Shown: positions 11,859-23,607, counted from the stretch's first letter. The stretch: DNA of 64,000 bases from Dolomedes plantarius (GCA_907164885.2 OU015503.1:62967222-63031221); one strand, 5' to 3'. The notes: a model not told the origin generated them from the sequence alone. Translations and numbers: made by a program.

Positions 11859-12480
11859 TTGGTAATGAAGAGAGCAGTGTTTCTTTGTTTTTTAATTTAT
11901 TTCCTCGTGATTCATCGTTACAAGCGCAAGGTATTAGATGAATACTGGTTCGCGGCATTTCCTTGTCTTGAGAAAGTTAATTTGAACCTACGCAGAACTT
12001 GCTCGAACATCAAGTTAAAAAAAGGTAATAATAATGATAATAACATTGGATTTTGAACAATGCGGATTACGAAGTTAATTCTATGCTAACAAATTTTGAG
12101 CAATTTTAAAAATGTAATATGCCGCATATAATCTTTTACGTTAACATGCAAATTAAAAAATTAATGAATCAAGGTGAAATCTCAAATTAATGAAACACAA
12201 AGGTGTGTCAGTAAATGAACCTGTTTTCAAGATAATGAAATACCGTTGCCAAAATTAGTGTAGGTATTCATCAACGTATAACAGTATCACTTATTAAATA
12301 TCGAATTTTTTGGATGAAATGGAAAAACCGTCGTTTAAATGAATCATTCAATCGAAAGCTTTAACTTAGAACATGTTTTTATTTAATTTACGTAGCTTAT
12401 GCATGTACATGGCAGTAAAATTATAATATGGGACTGTCAGAGTTAGATAAGTGTTAAATATGTAGACCACTGAGGCCAAA
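11859..12480. other. Gene-poor stretch
   Basis: I see no element or coding domain. A 65-codon frame (11859-12056, plus) begins with a hydrophobic run but resembles nothing I know and is probably chance. Confidence 0.5.
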
Positions 12481-12500
12481 TTATCACAGTAACATAATTA

Positions 12501-12607
<107 letters not shown>

Positions 12608-12632
12608 ATGTATGTATGTATGTATGTATATA

Positions 12633-12715
12633 CTAGCTAAATATCCGTGCTTCGCTACGGAGTACATTCAAATTAAATGCAACGGTCAATGTATGCTATT
12701 AATGCCAAAAAAACA

Positions 12716-12716
<1 letters not shown>
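12633..12716 (-). mobile_element. Helitron 3'-end fragment A
   Basis: Read on the minus strand, the sequence ends with a CCGTAGCGAAGC hairpin region, then about 10 nt, then CTAG (12633-12636) followed by T. That is the Helitron 3' rule. Homology to the other copies stops at the next TA run. Confidence 0.7.
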
Positions 12717-12718
<2 letters not shown>

Positions 12719-12753
<35 letters not shown>

Positions 12754-12755
12754 TA

Positions 12756-12817
<62 letters not shown>
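12719..12817. repeat. (TA)n microsatellite
   Basis: TA repeats with two short interruptions. They are followed by about 60 bp of short TACATACT-type repeats and another (TA)n(TATG)n tract at 12882-12992. Confidence 0.9.
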
Positions 12818-12821
<4 letters not shown>

Positions 12822-12874
12822 GAATAAACACAACCACCAATGTATGCAACTACATACTACATACTTCATACTAC

Positions 12875-12881
<7 letters not shown>

Positions 12882-12968
<87 letters not shown>

Positions 12969-12992
12969 TGTATGTATGTATGTATGTATGTA
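12882..12992. repeat. (TA)n then (TATG)n microsatellite
   Basis: A pure TA run is followed by about a dozen TATG units. It abuts the next Helitron 3' end. Confidence 0.9.
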
Positions 12993-13000
12993 TGAATATA

Positions 13001-13088
13001 CTAGCTAAATATCCGTGTTTCGCTACGGAGTAAATTCAAATTAAATACAACGGTCAATGTATTCTATTAATGCCAAAAAACAAATATA
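13001..13088 (-). mobile_element. Helitron 3'-end fragment B
   Basis: The same CTAG end and GCTACGG hairpin region as fragment A. The piece is about 88 bp and stops at a TA-rich run. Confidence 0.7.
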
Positions 13089-13096
13089 TATTTATT

Positions 13097-13130
<34 letters not shown>

Positions 13131-13497
13131 CTAGCTGAATACCCGCACTTCGCTACGGAGTACATTCAAATTAAATACAACTATCAATGTATGCAATGAA
13201 TGACAAAAAAATAAATATATATATATTTATAATAAATATGACGATCAATGTATACAATTGATGTGAAAAATATATATATATATTTATAAAAAAACGTAAG
13301 GGATATTTTTATAGACAAAATAATGTAGAAGAAAATATTCAAATTAAATGTAATAGGACATACTAAAGAATATAGTACAGTTTCAGGAACATAATATCTT
13401 TTACTGTATTTTAATAATTTTTGGATAATGTCCAATCGTCTGCTGCATTAGCAAGAAAAAAAATTTTCTTTCGTCTATTTAGTTGTTATGAACGTGC
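13131..13497 (-). mobile_element. Helitron 3' half, fragment C
   Basis: The longest of three minus-strand 3' ends in this cluster. It aligns with the 3' half of the copies at 19.75-20.44 kb and 33.2-34.0 kb as far as ATGAACGTG (13496), where homology stops. It shares with the 33-kb copy about 100 bp (AACATACTAAAGAATATAGT) that the 19.8-kb copy lacks, so two subfamilies exist. Confidence 0.75.
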
Positions 13498-13940
13498 CAA
13501 CATATTATTACAAACAAAAATATTCACATCTTATTTTTATAGTTATCGTCTGCAAAAAAAGAAATGTATTTTCACGCAGATTCCTCTGAGATGTAAAGCC
13601 TGATTCGGGGAAGGATAAACACATGAACAGTCACGTCTTAATGAACACCGGAGATTCCCGACAACCGAAGTTCTAACTAAGTTTACAGCACTTTTCGTGT
13701 ACTTTTCCCCGAATAACAAAGTCTCAGACAGCGTGAGAGTATTCCAAGTCCGGTAACACACGACATGCACGACGTCTGGTTCTCCAGCCAGTGGAAAACG
13801 TTTTCTCCGGGGGGTTTTTACAAACGATTTTTATTTTTCTGCGTATTGCCTGGATGGGATTAATCATGCATTAGCGGTTAAGCTGAAAATGATCCTGGTG
13901 TTGCCATTCCGAGAGTTCGCTAAAGGTCAAAGGACAAATA
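13498..13940. other. Unassigned, GC-balanced stretch
   Basis: This is less AT-rich than its surroundings. It carries only short frames without recognisable domains (for example 13543-13770, minus), and I found no terminal repeats. Confidence 0.5.
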
Positions 13941-13954
13941 ATGCAAAAAAAAAA

Positions 13955-15980
13955 TTTAACGCATGAATATTTATTTTAATCACGGATAATACGGTACAGT
14001 GAACGAAAACGGAATATGATAGGAAATCGCGTCTGATATGTAATGCTTCTTTACACATTTCTAGAACGATTTTGATTGAAAATGAGATAAAAGTAACGTA
14101 ATTCACGCCAGCATAATTTTACAAGCATTTTGAGAATAATAAAAAAAAATTAAATCCTGACAATTTTCGCTAATTATAAACAAAAATGAATGCATGAATA
14201 TTTATTTTAATCTCAGATAACACGGTACGATCAATGAAATTGAAATATGATAGGAAATCGCGCCTGATATGTAATGCTTGTTTACACGTTTTCAGAACGA
14301 TTTTGATTATAAATAAGATAAAAGTGATGTTATTCACTCCAGCATAATTTTACAAACATTTTGTGAATAGTAAAAAATATTAATATTGACGATTTTCTAT
14401 AATCATATATTTTTCTATAATTATATTCCTATAATATCGATTTTAATTGAAAATTAGATAAATGTAACGAATTCACGCCAGCATAACTTTACAAGCATTT
14501 TGAGAATAATAAAAAAAATTAAATCCTGACAATTTTCGCTAATTATAAACAAAAATTAATGCATGAATATATATTTTAATCTCAGATAACACGGTACGAT
14601 CAATAAAAATGCAATATGATAGGAAATCGCCCCTGATATGTAATGCTTGTTTACACGTTTTCAGAACGATTTTGATTATAAATAAGATAAAAGTGATGTT
14701 ATTCACTCCAGCATAATTTTACAAACTTTTGTGAATAGTGAAAAATAATAATATTGACGATTGTCTATAATTATTGATTTTTCTATAATTATATTTCTAT
14801 AATATCGATTTTATTTGAAAATAAGATAAAAGTAACGTAATTTACGCCAGCATAATTTTACAAACATTTTGAGAAAAATAAAAAATAAAAAATTTAAACC
14901 CTGACAATTTTCGCTAATTTCAAACAAAAATGAACTCCTAAATATTTATTTTAATCTCCGATAACACGGTATTATTAAAATTTACTTAATTAATATGCAG
15001 TAAATATTAATCATACCGTGGTCATCATATTAGTCATACTTAATATGATTAATAAAGCAGTATAATAGGAAATTTCTTCTGATATGTAATGCTTGTTTAC
15101 GCATTTTCAGAATGGTTTTGATTCTAAATAAGTTAAAAGTAATGTTATTCACTCCGGCATATTTTTACAAACTTTTAGTGAATAATAAAAAATAATACTA
15201 TTGACAATTATCCATAATTATTGACATTTCTATAATTATTGTTCTATAACATCAATTTTGATTGAAAATAAGATAAAAGTAACGTAATTCAAGCCAGCGA
15301 ATTTTTAAAATATTTTTTAAAAAACTTAATCCTGACAATTTTCGCTAAGTATAAACAGAAATGAATGCATGAATATTTATTTTAATCTCAGATAACACAG
15401 TATGATCAATGATAAAGCAGTATGATAGGAAATTGCACCTGATATGTAATGCTTGTTTGCGCATTTTCAGAATGGTTTTAATTCTAAATAAGATAAAAGT
15501 AATGTTATTCACTTCAGCATAATTTTACTAAACCTCTTTGTGAATAGTAAAAAATATTAATATCGACGATTTTCTATAGTTATTGATTTTTTCTATAATT
15601 ATTTTTCTATAACATCGATTTTGATTGAAATTAAGAAAAAGTAACGAAATTCAAGTCAGCATAATTTTACAAACATTTGACAAATATAAAAAATAAATAA
15701 AAATTTAAATCCTGATAATTTTCGATAATTATAAACAAAAATGCACGCCTGAATATTTGATTTAATCTCAGATAACACGGTACGATCAATGATAAAGCAA
15801 TGTGATAGGAAATTGAACCTGATATGTAATGCTTGTTTACGCATTTTCAGAATGGCTTTGATTTTAAATAAGTTATATGTTATTCACTTGCAATGTTATT
15901 CACTTCAGCATCATTTTGCAAACTTTTTGTGAATAATGAAAGATATTAATATTGACGTTTTTCGATAATTATAAATAAAA
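13955..15980 (+). repeat. Tandem array, 375-430-bp composite units
   Basis: GAATATTTATTTTAATC recurs at about 13965, 14195, 14565, 14940, 15370 and 15750. Each unit pairs a GATATGTAATGCTTGTTTAC block with a TAAAAGTAACGTAATTCACG block. The first spacing is short (about 230 bp) and the rest are 370-430 bp, so half units have been lost or gained. It is non-coding. Confidence 0.85.
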
Positions 15981-16237
15981 TAAGTCAAAAAAATAAAAAA
16001 AAAATCAACAAGAATAAACATATTAACGTATTAAGAACAATTATTAATGCGATGTTAGCATTAAAAATAAAAATAACACTTTTTTGAACACCGCGCCAAA
16101 CTTATACTGTGTTTTTTGGACCATAAAACGTACCTGAAATTTGTGGAAGGATATGTAGATAAGAATATTTTGTATTTTGCTAGGTATATAAAAATATTTT
16201 CAATTTCTCACTTAATAAAGATAAAAAGCATATATAA

Positions 16238-16980
16238 TCTATACTAATATATAAAGAGAGAGAGTGGATTTTGTATGTGGAGGGTAATCTCTGGAACCAC
16301 TGCACCTATTTAAAAAATTCTTTCACTATTTGAAAGGTACATTATTCCAGATTAACATAGGCTGTATATTATGTATATCTGATCAGTAGTAAGAAAGTTA
16401 GGGGCCTAAATGTTCAGCTGATGCTTCACCTTTACAATTTTTCCTTTGTCAACCATAGTCAAGTAACCATAGCAACACATGAAACGATATTTTCATTTAT
16501 TAACATTAAAACATTTAATATTAAAGATTCAAGTGGAGGAAGTATTGATAAATACAAAAAGGATTTTTGAACATTTAAGGTTTTTTGAAGAAAATTACAT
16601 TTGGAACTACGCTTTTTACTGGGCATTTATGGTAAAAAAAAGATTTACAATTTATTGGCTATCAACTGGAAATTTATTGGTATAATATTACAGAACTTTA
16701 TTTAACTTATAAACTTTATGTTTTTGAATTAATGTACAATTTTATGCACAATTTGCGTAAATCGAACTTGAATTATTGAACTTTATTCAAAAATCAGCGT
16801 GTTTCATTGAAACTGTGAAGTTTATTGATTATTTCGAATAGGCTTATGTTTGTTCCTTTATAAGTAAAAAAGTATTGCTTCAATTGAGCTGAAATTTTGT
16901 ATAGATATAGATGATATTTTAGATTAAAACATAGACGTATTATTTTTTGAAAATCGGGCAACTCCGGGTACTTCCGCTGG
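16238..16980 (+). mobile_element. Helitron-like element, second family (nested)
   Basis: The 5' end is TCTATACTAATATATAAAG after an A. The 3' end is CCGGGTACTTCCGCTGG before a T, which fits A|TC...CTRR|T (CTGG). The early stretch GGTAATCTCTGGAACCACTG is typical, as I recall it, of a Helitron family common in insects. I could not draw a strong 3' hairpin. No Rep/helicase frame is present, so the element is non-autonomous. A 68-codon frame (16479-16685) has no known domain. Confidence 0.55.
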
Positions 16981-17043
16981 TATATAATAAAATATTCACT
17001 TTATTTTAATGTTAATTCAGACCATAAGACGCACCCTAATTTT

Positions 17044-17093
17044 AGCCTTTTCCTTACGGGCTGGGATGTATCCGAAGAATACGTGCCCAAAAA

Positions 17094-17157
<64 letters not shown>
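17044..17157 (+). repeat. Conserved 57-bp microsatellite flank plus (TA)n, copy 1
   Basis: The stretch CCTTTTCCTTACGGGCTGGG to AATGAATAT precedes a (TA)n run. The same flank occurs at 19647-19710 and, inverted, at 23677-23730, each directly against a dinucleotide repeat. Confidence 0.65.
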
Positions 17158-17161
<4 letters not shown>

Positions 17162-17289
17162 CAAAGGGGTACTTACAAAATTTCCCGTTTTAAAGAGGGA
17201 ATCAGAAAAATGGGTCCCGTGAGCTAAAGGTTAAGTCGATTTTTATGCAAAAAGGTACGTCTTATGGTCCAAAAAATACAGTTTTGAGA

Positions 17290-17980
17290 TCAGCAGTTTT
17301 TTAGGAAAGATGACCAGTCAACGGAACCAATTTTTTTACCCGTAATACCAGATATATGAATTGTTCAACAACATAAAGAAATAAAAAACAAAAATTATTT
17401 TAATTAATATATCTACGAGCAAACTGGTAAATTTTTTATGGCATATTAATCTCTCCTTAAAATGTTCTACTGACGCACTGGATATTGCGAACATCTGTTG
17501 TGAACAAAAGAACGATGTAAATAATTATATTTATCTCTCTGCTAAATACCTTCATGGAAGAGATTAATATTATAAACATATCTCCCATTTTCCCTCAAAA
17601 TTTTCACCCAAGATTAATTATTATCCCATTTATAACTTTCCAACAGCGATTGATGAACATTCTTTACCCATTTATTTGGGTTTATCATTGCTATAACCTT
17701 TACCTGCTTGTTCAATGGATAAAGTGTACGTCAAAAGTTAATGAATGAATGTGCCCCTGTAAAAAAACAGATAATAATAAAAAAGTCCCATTTTTTTTTG
17801 GCACGCTAAATATGTGATTACGTGTACATAGTGTCTGGTGTAATTAATTTTCTTCTTATGAAAGGCACTCGAAGAAAAATTTTCAAGATATTGGCAATAG
17901 ATTGCTATTACTATCTATCAATCTGACAGGTTTGAATTTCTGCACCTTTCAAACTAGCGAAAATTTCCAATAAATTAGGT
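17290..17980. other. Gene-poor stretch
   Basis: AT-rich sequence with short frames only. I recognise no element. Confidence 0.5.
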
Positions 17981-17984
17981 AATT

Positions 17985-18610
17985 TAACAGTCCTTTGTCG
18001 ACGTTTAACAGGGAAAGAAAAAAAGTAAAAGAGCAATGCCTTGGCGACGTTTAACAGAGGAAGAGGATAACAAGTAAAAAGGCATTACCTTGGCGACTTT
18101 TAACAGAGGAAGAGGATAACGAATAAAAAGGCATTGCCTTGGCGACTTTTAACAGAGGAAGAGGATAACGAGTAAAAAGGCATTGCCTTGGCGACTTTTA
18201 ACAGAGGAAGAGAATAACTAGTAAAAAGGTATTGCCTTGGCGACTTTTAACAGAGGAAGAAGATAACAAGTAAAAAGGCATTCCCTTCGCGACTTTTAAC
18301 AGAGGAAGAGGATAACAAGTAAGAAGGCATTGCCTTGGCGAATTTTAACAGAGGAAGAGGATGATAAGTAAAAAGGCATTCCCTTGGCGACTTTTAACAG
18401 AGGAAGAGGATAACAAGTAAAAAGGCATTGCTTTGGCGACTTTTAACAGAGGAAGAGGATAACAAATAAAAGGGCATTACCGCCTTGGTGACTATTAACA
18501 AAGGATGAATATAACAAGTAAAAAGGCATTGCCTTGGCGACATTTAACAAAGGAAGAGGATAACAAGTAAACAGGCATTGTCTTGGTGACGTTTAACAGG
18601 GTAAGAAAAA
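17985..18610 (+). repeat. 49-bp tandem array, about 12 units
   Basis: The unit contains GCGACTTTTAACAGAGGAAG followed by AGGATAACAAGTAAAAAGGC and CATTGCCTTG. Central units are nearly identical and outer units diverge (GTTTAACAGGGAAAG), the usual pattern of unequal exchange. Repeats are directly adjacent without spacers. Confidence 0.95.
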
Positions 18611-19640
18611 GTAGACTTTAATCAATAACACTTTGGTGCGTGGTTTGGTTAAAATCTCAAACCGAAATTTTTACACTTACGGTAAACTCGTGGAAACACA
18701 AACAAGAACAAATGACTTCTTAATAACCGCAATACAATATACCACGAAAACATACAGCTATCCTTATAACTGTGACGTGGTTATTAAAGAATCATTTGTT
18801 CCTGCAAGTTTCTATGAGACTTTTAAAAAAATTAATTTTAAACAGAATTCGTTAATAATATAAGACAATCGGGGGTCCACTTGAGAATGATACGTATAAA
18901 TGACAACTGGCAAACTGTAATTTAGGAGCGAATTTTAATATCTGCTGTGCTGAAGGCGAAATCGCCATCATAAAATATCAGATTTTAATTTTTAAAAAAA
19001 TTTAAATATTGAGATTTAAGTTATTTCAAGTACATATAAATAAATACAGGGTTCTCTAAAAACACTGCACTATAAATGTAGAGAAAATTATATTTTGGAT
19101 TTTTCCCAAAATAACATTCTAGATAAAAATGTTTGCCTTGTGAAAAACAAATTTCGGCGCTATCAAAATATGTAAGTTTTTGCAAAAAATACGAAAATTA
19201 CAAAATGCAACTTTCTGTAATCAAATATTTTTCCAGGAAATAAATTCAAAGAAAACAGTTTTGAAACGCACTCTTTTTAAACTACCGTACATATTACAAA
19301 AACACATTTGATTTTCGCAAAATAAAAAGACTTATTTCAGAAAACTAAACAAAATCAGTTTCCTGTACAAAATGAAATGAAGTACGATTCACAAAAATAT
19401 GCTTACATTGCAAAACAAAACATTATTACAAAACAAAAAAAAAACGAGTTTTCTTAAAAATCAAAAACCCAAAAAAATTTACCGAGATACTTGCGGAAGG
19501 ACGCTTGATGCAAGCAAGGGTAGTTAAAATCAACGTCGATTTCGGATGACGAAACACGAAAGAGATGAAATAAATTTTTAGCTTTAAACCTACTTCTTTT
19601 CTTTTACTTCTTTTCACGTGAGGTGAAGTATTTCAACAAC
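18611..19640. other. Gene-poor stretch
   Basis: A 76-codon plus-strand frame (18633-18863) and a 63-codon minus-strand frame (19426-19617) resemble nothing I know. The rest is AT-rich sequence without clear repeats. Confidence 0.5.
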
Positions 19641-19646
19641 AGTATT

Positions 19647-19718
19647 AACCTTTTCCTTTCGGGGTAGGATAGCAAGTATCCCAAGAATACGGGTACAAGA
19701 ATGAATAAATAAATAAAT

Positions 19719-19760
<42 letters not shown>
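19647..19760 (+). repeat. Conserved microsatellite flank plus (AATA)n(AC)n(TA)n, copy 2
   Basis: CCTTTTCCTTTCGGGGTAGG through AATGAATAA leads into AATA, AC and TA repeats. It is homologous to copies 1 and 3. Confidence 0.65.
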
Positions 19761-19763
<3 letters not shown>

Positions 19764-20335
19764 AAACAGTTCCGTAACTGACTCATTCATTCACCGACTG
19801 ACTGACTGACTGACATACAACGCACAGACCAAACCGCTGGACCTAAAGGGCTGAAATTTTGCATGGCGATTCTTCTAATAGTGTAGGGGTCACTAAGAAA
19901 GATTTTTCAAAAATTCTTCTTAGATTTTTTTAAATTAAATTTTTAAGCTGTTTTTTAAACTTCTTTTACGTTTGAAATTAAAATAATACATTGAGGGTTA
20001 TAAAATTTATATCACGAGAAAGACCATAAAAATTCCTTCAAAATGAAATCTTTTTCGAACCTTTACCTTGATTTTCTGATTTTTGGTGAATTTTTAAACA
20101 TTAATTTTTTGAATTTAATTTATTAAATGTTGATCACGTGATTTCTTTTTCTGGTACTTTAAATAAATTTATCGTCACGTGCATAATAACTAAATAGACA
20201 AAAATGATATTCTTTTTCTTTCTAATGCAGCAGACGATTGGATATTATCCAAAAAAAAAATAAATATCCCTTACGATTTTTTTATAAATATATATATATA
20301 TATTACATCAATTGTATACATTGATAGTTATTATA

Positions 20336-20369
<34 letters not shown>

Positions 20370-20441
20370 CATTAATTGCATACATTGACCGTTGTATTTA
20401 ATTTGAATGTACTCCGTAGCGAAGCGCGGGTTTTCAGCTAG
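19746..20441 (+). mobile_element. Near-complete non-autonomous Helitron
   Basis: The 5' part (AACAGTTCCGTAACTGACTC, then GACTGACTGAC and CATACAACGCACAGACCAAA) is the same as at 63404 onward. The 3' end has a CCGTAGCGAAGCGCGG hairpin (short stem, GAA loop), then CTAG at 20438-20441 followed by T. The exact 5' TC is blurred by the adjacent TA run. At about 0.7 kb with no Rep/helicase it must be mobilised in trans. A mariner remnant starts 12 bp beyond its 3' end. Confidence 0.8.
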
Positions 20442-20453
20442 TATATATATATA

Positions 20454-20905
20454 CAGGGTGAACCAAAAGTCTTGCCCTGATTATAAAAATTCATTACAAA
20501 ATAACCATTTAATATAATAATGTAACTTTTGTATCGTTGGATAGGTCAGTTTTAGTAGTTTTTTTGTGCAATATATGACGCGAGTGCTCCTTCAAGAGGG
20601 ACTCAGGGGAATATTTGAAAGGAGGACATCATTTTCGGCCGGAATGGCGTCGATTCAAGAGAAAGCCCAAAAAGCATTACCCCTAACATTTACTTAGACT
20701 TATTGCAACTTTTTCAGAAAGATGTCGCACCCCCACACTTAGGATCTTTAGTGCGGGATTTCCTAGACGAAACATGTGCTGTGTGTACTGTAACAGAAGA
20801 CATAACACTTGGCGGGATAACACTTGGCGGGTTAAATAACACTTGGCGGGAACTGGAATACCGCTTCGACATTCTCCGAGCTACCAAGGGGGCAAAATTT
20901 ACTCA
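20454..20905 (+). pseudogene. Mariner-type transposon remnant with transposase pieces
   Basis: The left terminus CAGGGTGAACCAAAAGTC follows TA. Three transposase pieces remain. The first is an N-terminus MASIQEKAQ at 20644-20670. The second, after a deletion and in another frame, is FQKDVAPPH...VRDFLDET at 20712-20774; the family form is FQQDGAPPH, and its Asp is a catalytic residue. The third, after a second deletion, is the C-terminal WRELEYRFDILRATKGAKF at about 20844-20900. A 16-bp motif (ACACTTGGCGGG) is repeated three times at the second junction. The right terminal repeat was not found. The remnant is clearly inactive. Confidence 0.75.
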
Positions 20906-21178
20906 GGTAAATGGTCTTATAAAAAAATTGATAACAGTACTTACAATATATCCAATAATTGCAAAAACTACAAAAAATTCCACCATAAATTGAACAAATT
21001 AGAATTCATAACAATTATTACAATACTGCAAATAATAGCTTTTTACAATTTCACTATAAATTGAACATGGAGATTCTTTATTTGCCCTCAAATGAAAAAA
21101 GTTGAAAATGTGACTTACACCACTTTGCCTTTCAACGCCTCATATGTGTGTGTGTTTGTGTGCGTGTGTGTATGTATA

Positions 21179-21354
21179 CGGTGAAACTATAGCGGTTAGT
21201 CATGGCTCTGAAAACAAGTGGCCGTTTTGAGAGATGGCCCTCGAAAAGGGGTGGACTTCTATATGATGGCCAGTCCTGGTTCCGAAAAAAATGTGGTCGT
21301 TTAGTGGGAGGAGGGGCTGTCGATCAGGGGTGGCCGGTTAGAGAAGTTTCACTG
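21179..21354. mobile_element. 176-bp TIR MITE (pogo/Tc1-like)
   Basis: The left CGGTGAAACT and right AGTTTCACTG ends are inverted repeats, and similarity continues inward (GCGGTTAG against CTAACCGG). TA flanks both sides (21177-21178, 21355-21356). The interior has repeated GTGGCCG/GATGGCC motifs. There is no coding capacity. Confidence 0.75.
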
Positions 21355-21626
21355 TATATACATATATACATACATATGCATATAAATATATAATTGTATA
21401 TATATATATTTATTTATATATATATATATATACAGTAATATACAGACATATACGTACTATCATATTCTACGGTAGACTATCATTCTGTAGTTTTTGGATT
21501 CCGAATTAAAGAAGACAATCATTAAATGCATTCTAACAGGCGTTGAAAATTTCGGGGCCCCGTACATATAGAAATTTCCCGAAAAAAATGCGAATTTTGA
21601 TAGTTATCAAAACTGATGTTCTAGTT

Positions 21627-22043
21627 TTAAAATAGCTTTGTATAGACAAAAATACAAATGTTTGTCCCTAGCGGTTGCTCAGTCAAAAAGTCTGCGTCCG
21701 ACCCTTGCGGTTCCCAGTAGCTGTGAACTGAACAGAATCCGCATCTCTCCGCACTGCAGCATTCAGCGGACCTGAATTTATCCAGACAGAGGGCGCTAGT
21801 ACACAACAATAACAACACGAAAATTCGCCCACATCTGAATGCTGAACGTTTAATTCGATCGGAGAACTCCTTGAGAGGGATATATGCTTCATTCTTCCTT
21901 CGAGATCCTTTAGCACACCTGTAGTGATGGAATCCCAAATCCACTTTGCAAAGGTGAATGGTTGGATTACATTTTGTTGACAAAATCCAACCATCCATAT
22001 TGAAACGTCCTCCGTCAATGAACCTTTGACCTACGGGGCCCAT
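21627..22043 (-). other. Unassigned 138-codon open frame
   Basis: This is one of the few long frames not made of a simple repeat. The region is GC-balanced. The product would have a basic middle (KGSRRKNEAY), a short hydrophobic run (IFVLLLLCTSALCL, about residues 91-104) and a Cys-rich stretch (CCSAERCGFC). The hydrophobic run is too far from the start to be a signal peptide. A second frame overlaps it almost completely. No domain is recognised. It could be an exon, a transposon piece or chance. Confidence 0.2.
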
Positions 22044-22105
22044 TTTTCCGATTCCCCCTTTAGAACGGAAAATTCCATAAACCCTTTGTAAGAACGGCTA
22101 TCTAG

Positions 22106-22109
<4 letters not shown>

Positions 22110-22157
<48 letters not shown>
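22110..22157. repeat. (TA)n microsatellite
   Basis: A TA run. It is followed at 22175-22235 by a short local repeat of TTTTCTAAGTCTAATC. Confidence 0.9.
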
Positions 22158-22160
<3 letters not shown>

Positions 22161-22627
22161 GCTAAATATTAGGCCCTCCCTTTTCTAAGTCTAATCCCTT
22201 TCTAAGTCTCCCTTTTCTAAGTCTAATCTCCAGTAATATTAATTTATCGCTTTAAAACCTTTAGCCATAGAAATTCCCATGAATCGCATGCCTTTGCATT
22301 TTTACACGTGTACATGTCCGAATTCGGGAGTGGGTTAGCTTCTTGAGCTCTACTAAATCTGATGACCCTACAAATAATAGTCACATGTCTACCTCGGCCT
22401 CTCGCATTTAATGTTGAAAGGTGATATTATTCCGAGCCGTTCTTCTGGAATGAACTGACTATTTTCGCTCTAATAAATAATGTACTAAGAAGTTTGTCCC
22501 CATTGCATTTAAATCAAAATTTTATTCCTTTCAGGCTGATTCTAACTCCAGCCATGTAAATATGAGCTAGTTTACTCTTTTTGGTTACAATTTAAGGACA
22601 TGATGTCATGGGGATATTATATATATG

Positions 22628-23607
22628 CAGTGATTTTCGCTTATGAGAATCCTGTTTGTTATTACTGTTTTTGATTCTTATAAGCGGTTGATTCTTATAG
22701 CCGAAAATTAGGTTTTTGCACAGGCACACACACACCTATAAAAACATATATTAGATAATTTACCATAAAATACTCTTTAATTTACGTTAATTATCTTTTA
22801 TTAAAATTATTTTTTATAATTTTAAAAATACAACTTCATTTCTAGACCTATAAGTAGATACACACTATAGTAAGAGAAGAAAAAAATCCAATATTTGTTA
22901 CCACATACCTGTTTAACAGTTTTAACATTTGAACTACAGGAAGGGAGCAAGAAAAAGTTTTCTATGGTAGTTTGACGAAATGAAGTTTTCAGGAGGCTGT
23001 TTATACCTCTTTCAATACCAATAGTCTCAGACGAAGATTCACCTTCTAGCTTACGTTTCACGGTTTGATACCGTGCTAAATACTACTAATGTCACGGTTG
23101 CCTTAACACCTATAACAACATAAGTGGACACTTCGCCGAAGATTTATGTGTTTCAGAGTCCAGGAAGCCGCAACCATGATATGGGAGGTGGGAAAAAAAG
23201 AGTCCCTATTTTTGTTTGTCAGTGGAGAAAAGTGAAATCGGACCCGGACGGGTAAAGATGCCCCCGGGTCAAGCTAATAGGACAGTGGTGTGCTAAAGCG
23301 TTTAAGAAGAAACTATTATGTTATGTTTAATAAAGAAAGGAATGAATTCTACGACTTTATTCCATCCCATCTTATCAATCTTCCTTTAAAAAAAAAAGAA
23401 AGAACTTCGTGCCTTTTGAGGGTTTAAGTGGCTTTTTGGAAAAATGAAAGAAAAGCGAAGAGTGTAAACTGATTCTTAAAACCGGAAGATTGATTCTTTA
23501 AAGCGAAACTTTTAACATGAAAATAATACATTTGTTTTTGTTTTCGCAATATTGATTCTTATAAACGGTTGATTCTTATTACCACTGATCACTATAAGCG
23601 GTGGTTA

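Larger units (their letters stand above)
16107..17281. mobile_element. TIR element with a 'TTTTTTGGACCATAA' terminus
   Basis: The left end CTGTGTTTTTTGGACCATAA pairs with the right end (minus strand CTGTATTTTTTGGACCATAA), and the match continues into ACGTACCT. TA precedes the left end, while the right flank is TT, so the target duplication is not clear. A Helitron-like element (16238-16980) accounts for most of the interior. No transposase is visible. The class is probably Tc1/mariner or pogo-like, as inferred from the CAG-type end. Confidence 0.6.

Noticed and set aside
16479..16685. 68-codon frame inside the nested Helitron-like element as a Helitron protein
   Set aside because: It is far too short for a Rep/helicase and shows no Rep HUH or helicase motif.
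17985..18610. CRISPR-like regular repeat array
   Set aside because: The 49-bp units are directly adjacent with no spacers, and the setting is eukaryotic. It is an ordinary tandem repeat.
21627..22043. Secreted cysteine-rich peptide gene
   Set aside because: The hydrophobic run lies about 90 residues from the start, not at the N-terminus. The cysteine pattern fits no family that I know. Kept only as an unassigned frame.
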